Part shown: piece by piece, positions 7,235 through 11,889 of the stretch
How the letters are laid out: every line of letters begins with the position of its first letter
How positions within the stretch are numbered: position 1 is the stretch's first letter
DNA from: JBJEQG01 sp051881635
GTDB lineage: Bacteria > Bacillota > Clostridia > Oscillospirales > Acutalibacteraceae
NCBI GenBank assembly: GCA_051881635.1
Contig: JBJEQG010000131.1
Span: forward strand, 1 to 11,889
Reading direction: 5' to 3'
Length of the DNA: 11,889 nucleotides
Notes under the pieces: model-generated
The model's input: the letters and a program-made list of their open reading frames with translations, nothing else
What the model was told of the DNA's origin: nothing
The model's database searches: none
Made by a program: the position numbers and the translations under genes

Positions 7235-7269
7235 AAAGCAGCAGATGCTTTTGGTATCTGTTGCTTTTT
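7233..7269 (-). terminator. Rho-independent terminator of hslO operon
   Basis: A 14-bp stem with one G-T pair joins 7233-7246 (AAAAAGCAGCAGAT) to 7256-7269 (ATCTGTTGCTTTTT), extended by two inner pairs to a 5-nt loop. Read on the minus strand it ends in TTTTTGTTT. It starts 7 bases past the hslO stop. The stem also carries T-runs on the plus strand, but no plus-strand gene is present here. Confidence 0.85.
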
Positions 7270-7275
7270 AGTGAA

Positions 7276-8181
7276 TTATTTATTTTCCTGTGATTGATGT
7301 TTTTCTTTGATAATCTGTTCTAATTGCAGCTTTGAAAATCTGTATTTTTTATTGCAAAAATGACAGCTTGCCTCAGCAAAGCCTTTTTCATCTGCTAATG
7401 AACGGATTTCATCATCTTGCAACATACGAAAAGAGTTAATTACACGCTCACGATTGCAAGTGCAGGCATAGTTAATTGGCATTTCGTCTAAAACCTCAAC
7501 TTCAAAGCCTTGCAACGCCGTATCGCAAATTTCTTTGATATTCATACCCTTGGCAAGCATTATTGTCATGGGTTCAAGACGGCTGACATTTGCCTCGATT
7601 TTATTGATTGTTTCATCTGTTGCTCCCGGCAAAAGCTGAATCAATAAACCGCCTGCCAACAAAACTTCATGGTCCTCTTTATCCAACAATACACCTAATG
7701 CACACACTGTCGGAATTTGTTCGCTGGTTGCATAATAGTTGGTAATATCTTCGGCAATTTCGCCTGAAACAAGTTCAACCTGTCCAATATACGGGTCACC
7801 TGAACCATAGTCTTTCATAACATTTAAAATACCGTCTTTGCCAACCGCTTTGGCTACATTTAATTTACCGCTCGAATAATATTCGGTTGGGCAAAGCGGA
7901 TTTTGAACATAGCCACGACAGTTACCCTTACTGTCGGAAACTGCAATAACAGCACCAAGTTCACCACTGCCGTTGATACGCAATGTAATACTTGCATTTT
8001 CCTGTTTGAGCTGAGCTCCCATAATTGATGAGGCAATCAAAAGACGCCCCAAAGCGGCAGTGGCTACGGGAGATGTACAGTGAATTTTAGAGGCGGTATA
8101 AACCAAATTTGAGGCATCAATGGCAGATGCCATAACCGCTCCGTCAGAAGTAATACATCTAATAATCTTATCCTTGCTCAT
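7276..8181 (-). CDS. hslO: redox-regulated chaperone Hsp33
   Basis: A cytoplasmic holdase activated by oxidation: reduced cysteines bind zinc, and oxidation releases zinc and opens the client-binding surface. The 301 residues are close to the usual size. The N-terminal core has SPVATAALGRLLIASSIMG (37-55), TLRINGSGELGAVIAVSD (66-83) and GYVQNP (90-95). The C-terminal redox switch is intact, with CTC at 240-242 and CHFC at 273-276 (the C-x-C...C-x2-C motif). GAGGAAG lies about 8 nt before the ATG, inside the end of the methyltransferase gene, which it overlaps by 14 bases, so translation is probably coupled. It is the last gene of its operon, with trxB just downstream, which fits a thiol-stress neighbourhood. 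Confidence 0.96.
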   Translation of the reverse strand: MSKDKIIRCITSDGAVMASAIDASNLVYTASKIHCTSPVATAALGRLLIASSIMGAQLKQENASITLRINGSGELGAVIAVSDSKGNCRGYVQNPLCPTEYYSSGKLNVAKAVGKDGILNVMKDYGSGDPYIGQVELVSGEIAEDITNYYATSEQIPTVCALGVLLDKEDHEVLLAGGLLIQLLPGATDETINKIEANVSRLEPMTIMLAKGMNIKEICDTALQGFEVEVLDEMPINYACTCNRERVINSFRMLQDDEIRSLADEKGFAEASCHFCNKKYRFSKLQLEQIIKEKHQSQENK

Positions 8182-8926
8182 TTTCTTTCTTCCTCAATAC
8201 ATAAATTTCCCGCTGTGTTTTTTCATGCGGCGGATTAAAACTATCCTCATCATAGACAGCTTCCAAAACAAATCCTGCCGCTGTCCATATCTTTTCCAAT
8301 GTTTTGCGGATGTATGCCCGTTCGGAAAACTGTTCACTGCTACGGCGATAAAGACCATTATCAGGCTCAAAAAAGTCTAATGTGATTTTTACACTGTGGT
8401 TGGACGGTTCATAGTTATTTTGCCATGCACAAAATACTTTTTCGGTATCGTAAATATAACAATTATCACCCAAAATATAAGCGTGTTTATAAATCGTATT
8501 AGCATCAAAGACAAAAAGTCCATTTGGGTTCATAAACAACGAAATACGCTTAAAGGCATTTTCAACGGTTTTGGTACTTGTCAAATGGTTTATACTATCC
8601 AATGCACAAATGCAAGTATCCACAGTACCGTAAAGGTCAAGTTTTTGCATTTTTTGGCACAAAAACAAAATCTCCTCGCCTGCTTCGTATGCCTTTTCTT
8701 GGGCAACAGAGAGCATCTCCCAAGACGCATCGACACCATAAACATCTATTCCCCGCTTTTTGAGTGCCAAAGTCAATGTGCCTGTACCGCATGCTAAATC
8801 CAAAGTTAATCCTGCTGTGTGATTATGGCGTTTGAAAAGCTCCAAAAGGTAGTCGGCTTTCTGTTCATACGCAACATTTGAAGTTAGGGTATCATAAAAG
8901 GCCGCAAAATCGGTATAAGATTTCAT
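8168..8926 (-). CDS. class I SAM-dependent methyltransferase
   Basis: A 252-residue Rossmann-type methyltransferase. SAM-binding motif I is LDLACGTGTLTLAL (42-55), followed by an acidic residue at the end of strand 2 in VYGVDASWEML (62-72). Motif IV is the CALDSINHL region (107-115), and the post-motif strand is NGLFVFDANT (135-144). The first residues (SYTDFAAFYDTL) are typical of YqeM-like small-molecule or tRNA/protein methyltransferases, but the substrate cannot be read from the sequence. Its ATG overlaps the stop of the YerC-like gene (ATGA), with GGAG 7 nt upstream. Its 3' end overlaps hslO by 14 bases. It is the middle gene of a three-gene, translationally coupled operon. Confidence 0.9.
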   Translation of the reverse strand: MKSYTDFAAFYDTLTSNVAYEQKADYLLELFKRHNHTAGLTLDLACGTGTLTLALKKRGIDVYGVDASWEMLSVAQEKAYEAGEEILFLCQKMQKLDLYGTVDTCICALDSINHLTSTKTVENAFKRISLFMNPNGLFVFDANTIYKHAYILGDNCYIYDTEKVFCAWQNNYEPSNHSVKITLDFFEPDNGLYRRSSEQFSERAYIRKTLEKIWTAAGFVLEAVYDEDSFNPPHEKTQREIYVLRKKENEQG

Positions 8927-9237
8927 GACTTTTCTCCGTCCTCAGTGCTGTTATTGTTCATGCGTTCAAAAATCAAGGTATAACCGTCACTGCCGTATTC
9001 CAAAGCACGCTTAACACGACTTATGGTTGCTGTACTTGCTCCCGTTTCGGAAACAATTTCGTTATAAATCTCGCCGTCATTCAACATTTTTGCTACGCTA
9101 AGACGCTGTGCCATTGCCCGAATTTCCGGAACAGTACATAAATCATCAAAAAAGGCATAACATTCCTCTACGGTTTGAAGATTTAAAATTGCTTTAAACA
9201 AAAAATCTGTACTTTCATTTTTGATTTTCAGATTCAT
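8923..9237 (-). CDS. YerC/YecD family TrpR-related DNA-binding protein
   Basis: A 104-residue protein, the usual length for this family. It is all-helical with a TrpR-like helix-turn-helix: VPEIRAMAQRLSVAKML (36-52) followed by YNEIVSETGASTATISRVKRAL (58-79), the second part being the recognition helix. The tail is acidic and Asn-rich. The ATG at 9237 was chosen because AAGGG lies about 7 nt upstream and the result matches family length. The open frame reaches 9348, but that extension is an AT-rich hydrophobic stretch without a ribosome binding site. First gene of the operon with methyltransferase and hslO. A 14-bp palindrome lies 38 bases upstream and could be its own operator, but that is inference. 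Ligand and targets are unknown. Confidence 0.92.
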   Translation of the reverse strand: MNLKIKNESTDFLFKAILNLQTVEECYAFFDDLCTVPEIRAMAQRLSVAKMLNDGEIYNEIVSETGASTATISRVKRALEYGSDGYTLIFERMNNNSTEDGEKS

Positions 9238-9418
9238 TTCTTTCCCTTCTTTTGGCTGAGCCATAAATTTAATACGATAAAATTTTATCATAGAAAAGCG
9301 TAAAAGTAAATAAGAAAATAAAATTTTCAATAATAGTTTGAAAATCATTCGATTATATTGATTATTTCGTTCGATTATGCTATACTATAATTGATAAATA
9401 AGATTGGAGGTTGATGAT
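9238..9418. promoter_or_regulatory. divergent regulatory region between yerC-like gene and toxin-antitoxin pair
   Basis: This region holds three separate repeat structures: a perfect palindrome GATAAAATTTTATC at 9276-9289, an inverted repeat ATTTTCAA/TTGAAAAT at 9323-9345 with a 7-nt spacer, and a direct repeat TTCGATTAT at 9348-9356 and 9370-9378. The last flanks the -35 box of the antitoxin promoter. No convincing promoter for the minus-strand operon was found, although it must lie here. TATGAT next to the palindrome is the best -10 candidate. Confidence 0.6.
9358..9386 (+). promoter_or_regulatory. extended -10 promoter of the toxin-antitoxin operon
   Basis: TTGATT (9358-9363) is followed by exactly 17 bases and TATACT (9381-9386), with TGC directly before the -10 box, which makes it an extended -10 promoter. 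A start near 9393 gives a short leader that includes GGAGG at 9406-9410. Direct repeats TTCGATTAT lie on either side of the -35 box. Confidence 0.8.
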
Positions 9419-9634
9419 ATGTCTATCACTGCAACCGAATTTAAAATGAACTTTGGCAAGTATCTTCTTATGGCTGCAACAGAGGATATTTATATCACCC
9501 GTAACGGAAAAACTGTTGCAAAGCTGACAGCTCCTTATCAGGATAAACTTGAAACCGTCAATTCTTTATTTGGCAGCGTCCCTGATACAATGACTTTGGA
9601 AGAAGCAACAAAAGAGAGGCTTGATAATGTATGA
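9419..9634 (+). CDS. Phd/YefM family type II antitoxin
   Basis: A 71-residue antitoxin. The N-terminal SITATEFKMNFGKYLLMAATEDIYITRNGKTVAKL (2-36) matches the Phd/YefM DNA-binding fold, in which antitoxins bind their own promoter. The C-terminal part (SLFGSVPDTMTLEEATKERL, about 49-68) is the predicted toxin-binding segment, helical and acidic. The ATG at 9419 has GGAGG 8 nt upstream. A TTG at 9404 would fall before and across that site, so it is not the start. The stop overlaps the toxin start (ATGA at 9631-9634), which keeps toxin translation coupled to the antitoxin. Probably self-regulated through the repeats at the promoter. Confidence 0.9.
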   Translation: MSITATEFKMNFGKYLLMAATEDIYITRNGKTVAKLTAPYQDKLETVNSLFGSVPDTMTLEEATKERLDNV

Positions 9635-10053
9635 ATGTGCTGCTTGACACCTGTATTATTATGGATTTTCTTCAAAACAGAGAACCATTTGCACAGAATG
9701 CAAAGAAAATTATGCAAGCTGCGGCAATGGATTTGTTCACAGGTTTTATTACCGCAAAATCAGCTACAGACATTTATTATTTGACTCATCGCTGCACACA
9801 CAGTGATAAGGAAGCCCGTTCAAAACTCAGCCGACTGCTTTCTGTAGTCAATATGCTTGATAGTATGGCTGTTGATGTTTTTGAAGCGATTTCGTCAGAT
9901 GTATCTGACTTTGAAGATGCGGTTATGATAGAAACTGCTCAGCGTTCAAAAATGGACTACATTGTTACTCGCAATCAAAAAGATTACGCTAAATCTTTTG
10001 TAACCGTTTACACACCCGAAAAATTCATTGAAATTCTTGAACAATACGAATAA
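9631..10053 (+). CDS. PIN-domain ribonuclease toxin (VapC-like, PIN_3 type)
   Basis: A 140-residue toxin predicted to cleave RNA with Mg2+ or Mn2+ held by acidic residues. Visible PIN features are NVLLDTCIIMDFL (2-14) with Asp6, the SATDIYYLTHR segment (44-54), SDFEDAVMIETA (92-103) with the conserved FEDA Asp96, and DYIVTRNQKDY (109-119) followed by VYTPEKFIEIL. This pattern fits the PIN_3 group often paired with Phd/YefM-type antitoxins rather than VapB proper. The target RNA is not deducible. It begins within the antitoxin stop codon and is followed by a terminator, so the pair forms a self-contained unit. It appears full length and intact. Confidence 0.9.
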   Translation: MNVLLDTCIIMDFLQNREPFAQNAKKIMQAAAMDLFTGFITAKSATDIYYLTHRCTHSDKEARSKLSRLLSVVNMLDSMAVDVFEAISSDVSDFEDAVMIETAQRSKMDYIVTRNQKDYAKSFVTVYTPEKFIEILEQYE

Positions 10054-10057
10054 ATTT

Positions 10058-10091
10058 AAACACGCTATGTACTACGACATGGCGTGTTTTT
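10058..10091 (+). terminator. terminator of the toxin-antitoxin operon
   Basis: A 13-bp stem with one T-G pair joins 10058-10070 (AAACACGCTATGT) to 10077-10089 (ACATGGCGTGTTT), with a 6-nt loop and TTTTT at 10087-10091. It begins five bases after the toxin stop. The A-rich left flank also allows weak function on the minus strand, for the convergent CDP-alcohol gene. Confidence 0.87.
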
Positions 10092-10123
10092 CATTAAAAT
10101 AATGTAGGCTTGACAGATATTCT

Positions 10124-10615
10124 TTAATAAGCCCTTTCAGTTCTGATATAATGTCCTTCCTGAATTGCTGCAAATGTAGCAATAGAACAAACCACAACTG
10201 CACTATACTTCAATTTAATTATAGAAAGTGTAAATGGAACAATGAATAGCATTAAACCTGTAAGTTTATTCATAAATGTATGTTTTGCCACAAACTTCTT
10301 TTTAATAACCAATCCGGAAATCACATTGATAATCTTTATAACCGCTATTAAAACTATCCATATCCAAAGCCATGCAGGTATTTCCAACAACGGAAGTAAC
10401 TTAACTAAACAGACCACTACAAAAATGAAATCCGCAATAGTATCTAGTTTAGAACCAATTTCACTGACGGTATTCGTTTTTCTTGCCACCATTCCATCAA
10501 TCATATCAGTAAATCCAGCTATCATATACAAGATATAAAAAGATAGAGATAATGCTGGAACGAACAAAAGAACTGCACTACATAAAATTCTACAACTTGT
10601 TATGATATTAGCCAC
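10124..10615 (-). CDS. CDP-alcohol phosphatidyltransferase family protein (GTG start)
   Basis: A 163-residue integral membrane enzyme that joins a CDP-activated lipid to an alcohol, releasing CMP. Residues 37-63 hold the full signature D-G-x2-A-R-x8-G-x3-D-x3-D as IDGMVARKTNT...GSKLDTIAD, with all catalytic aspartates present. About five or six membrane segments follow the usual layout for small members such as phosphatidylglycerophosphate or phosphatidylserine synthases, but the alcohol acceptor cannot be told. The start is GTG at 10615, because an in-frame stop lies just upstream and the (M)ANIITS N-terminus matches relatives. It lacks a good Shine-Dalgarno, with only AAGAG next to it. It overlaps the acetyltransferase gene by 8 bases, so it probably depends on translational coupling. 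Confidence 0.9.
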   Translation of the reverse strand: MANIITSCRILCSAVLLFVPALSLSFYILYMIAGFTDMIDGMVARKTNTVSEIGSKLDTIADFIFVVVCLVKLLPLLEIPAWLWIWIVLIAVIKIINVISGLVIKKKFVAKHTFMNKLTGLMLFIVPFTLSIIKLKYSAVVVCSIATFAAIQEGHYIRTERAY

Positions 10616-11150
10616 CTCTTAACCACTGCTCCCTTGTAATATATGTAAAATGCTCCGTTCTGACATCTCCCATCAAAGCACACAGCTTTTCTTTTTCTGT
10701 GTGGTGGTAAACAAAACCACATTTTTCCTGACATCTCTTTGATTTTTCATTTCCATCGTAATAACCACACCACATTGCACTATATCCTAAATCTATAAAA
10801 GCATGTCTTTGCATTGTTCTTATGGCTTCTGGTATATATCCATTCCCCCAAAAAGGAACACCAATCCAATAACCAACTTCTATTTCATTTTCTACCACAG
10901 ATATATGCGATTGCATATGAGGTATTAACCCTATACTGCCAATGGCTTTATTGTCTTTTTTAAGGCATACAGCATATGTTTCTTCTGCTGATAAAACATT
11001 TTTTATTATTTCCAGACTATATGTGACACTTGTATGTATCGGCCAGCCCGCAATCGGTCCCACAGCAGGGTCTTTTGCATACTCGTATAAACTGTCTGCA
11101 TCCGTATCTTTCCACGGACGAAGAATTAATCTTTCTGTTATAAATTCCAT
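10608..11150 (-). CDS. GNAT N-acetyltransferase, RimJ/RimL-like
   Basis: A 180-residue acetyl-CoA-dependent acetyltransferase. It begins with the family-typical ITERLILRPWKDTDADSLYEYAKDP (4-28) and PIAGWPIHTSVTYSLEIIKNVL (32-53). It continues with AIGSIGLIP (69-77) and EIEVGYWIGVPFWGNGYIPEA (88-108), where the W-G-N-G-Y turn binds the acetyl-CoA pyrophosphate. The last part, NEKSKRCQEKCGFVYHH (134-150), is the usual C-terminal GNAT strand-helix. The substrate is unknown: ribosomal protein N-termini, small molecules and antibiotics all occur in this family. GGGAGG lies 9 nt before ATG. It overlaps the CDP-alcohol gene by 8 bases. No convincing promoter was found upstream. Confidence 0.9.
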   Translation of the reverse strand: MEFITERLILRPWKDTDADSLYEYAKDPAVGPIAGWPIHTSVTYSLEIIKNVLSAEETYAVCLKKDNKAIGSIGLIPHMQSHISVVENEIEVGYWIGVPFWGNGYIPEAIRTMQRHAFIDLGYSAMWCGYYDGNEKSKRCQEKCGFVYHHTEKEKLCALMGDVRTEHFTYITREQWLRGG

Positions 11151-11353
11151 TTTTCTTTTCCTCCCTATGTTATCTATAATCTACAGCATAATATTTACAT
11201 AAAAGTTAAATTGCCGAATTTGTTGTCCTAACATCTAATTAAAGGTTATAATCTGACAATGTTTCTGGATTAAAAGAATAATGACCAGCCTCCATAAGTT
11301 AGTCCCCATCTTCTGAGCTTACTATTACCTTCAAAATAGGTCTTTATCAAATA
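11151..11353 (-). other. non-genic stretch with possible decayed coding sequence
   Basis: The part next to the acetyltransferase (11151-11226) is AT-rich leader without a clear promoter. Farther out, minus-strand reading gives protein-like pieces in two frames. After the TGA at 11354-11356 the same frame stays open for 27 codons to TAA at 11270-11272, containing YFEGNSKLRRWGLTYGGW. Another frame gives RPILKVIVSSEDGD, a stop, then LMEAGHYSFNPETLSDYNL and a stop near 11236. Neither has its own start with a ribosome binding site. The likeliest reading is a degraded 3' part of the upstream gene or of a neighbour lost by deletion. Confidence 0.4.
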
Positions 11354-11889
11354 TCAATAAAGTTTTTCACTTGGCCATATATGTTCTTCATCATAATAAT
11401 AATTCATTGGTAATTCCAACATTGATATATATGAATTTGTAATTGCTCTAAAAGATACATGAACCTCATCACGGTATCCTATAAATCCTTCATCACTCAT
11501 AGACATTTTTTTTGCCACGGAATGGTTCAAAATCTAATGCATTACAATATGGCAGCAATTCTTTCATCCGCTGATTTTTAAGCTTTATTGCATACGAAAA
11601 AACTACTTTCTGCTCATATTGATCATCTATTATCGTTTTTTCAGTAAACCCTGTTTTAAAGTTTTTTATTTTCTTTACCGGCCTTGCTATGTCATAAGTC
11701 CGTGTCTGTCCATTCCATTCTTCTAACCAGACTCCCTGAATAGAAGGCATTTGTCTTTTCCATTCAAAGACCTGATATGACAATTCCTGTTCAGGAATAT
11801 TCAGCAGTATAATACTAGAAGTATTCCCGTATCCAATGGACTCTTTATATTCAACTTTTGAAAAATAGATTGCTTCTTTCATATTCACT
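11354..11889 (-). pseudogene. unrecognised gene broken by a frameshift at an A8 run; 5' end at window edge
   Basis: The first frame runs from the window edge to a TGA at 11493-11495 and encodes about 129 residues from MKEAIYFSKVEYKES (ATG at 11882). That ATG is a natural-looking start, but a GTG at 11888 or a start outside the window cannot be excluded. The protein ends abruptly as FRGKKNVYE. At the run of eight A's (minus strand, 11506-11513), dropping one A changes the ending to FRGKKMSMSDEGFIGYRDEV and keeps the frame open for 50 more codons to TGA at 11354-11356. Those 50 codons are protein-like (HVSFRAITNSYISMLELPMN, DEEHIWPSEKLY). A seven-A version would give about 175 residues. It is soluble, rich in Tyr, Lys and Glu, with no membrane segment or family I recognise. 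It could be a sequencing error, a true mutation, or a phase-variable gene. Confidence 0.7.

Noticed and set aside
8396..8797. Plus-strand 133-codon open frame opposite the methyltransferase
   Set aside because: It is a shadow of the methyltransferase gene, with low-quality composition and no family resemblance.
9238..9348. Longer start for the YerC-like protein, giving a hydrophobic N-terminus
   Set aside because: The hydrophobic look comes from AT-rich DNA read in frame. AAGGG before the ATG at 9237 and the 104-residue family length support the shorter gene.
11506..11513. Programmed -1 ribosomal frameshift at the A8 run
   Set aside because: Entering the downstream frame needs a +1 (or -2) shift, not the -1 shift usual at A-rich slippery sites. 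Transcript slippage or DNA length variation fits better.

Overview
The window is AT-rich, with strong GGAGG-type ribosome binding sites, Rho-independent terminators with U-tracts, and families common in gut Clostridia (a TIGR02172-type kinase, DUF4830, YerC/YecD, PF06541). It most likely comes from a low-GC Firmicute of the class Clostridia, probably Oscillospirales or Lachnospirales. This placement is inferred from gene content, not from a marker gene. No rRNA, tRNA, CRISPR array or insertion sequence was recognised.

Layout. Positions 56-451 (+) encode a small membrane protein of the CmpB/PF06541 type. It is followed by a hairpin (454-490) shared with the convergent TIGR02172-like phosphotransferase (528-1280, -). 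Positions 1613-3515 (-) form a two-gene unit: a RING-type/zinc-ribbon/DUF2628 membrane protein, then galU. It has a good promoter at 3546-3574 and a strong terminator at 1541-1584. Positions 3688-5364 (-) encode an AMP-forming acyl-CoA synthetase with its own terminator and a roughly 100-nt leader. Positions 5600-7172 (-) hold trxB followed by a DUF4830 protein that starts with GTG inside a longer open frame. Positions 7276-9237 (-) are a tightly coupled operon of yerC-like regulator, SAM methyltransferase and hslO (Hsp33). Its terminator overlaps the putative trxB promoter, so two redox-related units sit back to back.

Positions 9238-9418 are a divergent intergenic region rich in repeats. From it a Phd/YefM antitoxin and PIN-domain toxin pair (9419-10053, +) is read, ending in its own terminator. 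Next come an overlapping pair on the minus strand, a GNAT acetyltransferase and a CDP-alcohol phosphatidyltransferase (10124-11150). The end of the window holds an unrecognised minus-strand gene whose frame breaks at a run of eight A's, followed by a tail that looks like decayed coding sequence. The toxin-antitoxin pair, the GNAT/CDP-alcohol pair and the broken gene look like an accessory stretch next to a housekeeping backbone.

The metabolic and stress genes are conventional. The items most worth a second look are the A8 frameshift gene, the repeats around the toxin-antitoxin promoter, the RING/zinc-ribbon membrane protein upstream of galU, and the cysteine-bearing DUF4830 protein downstream of trxB. 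No clearly new multi-gene system was found.
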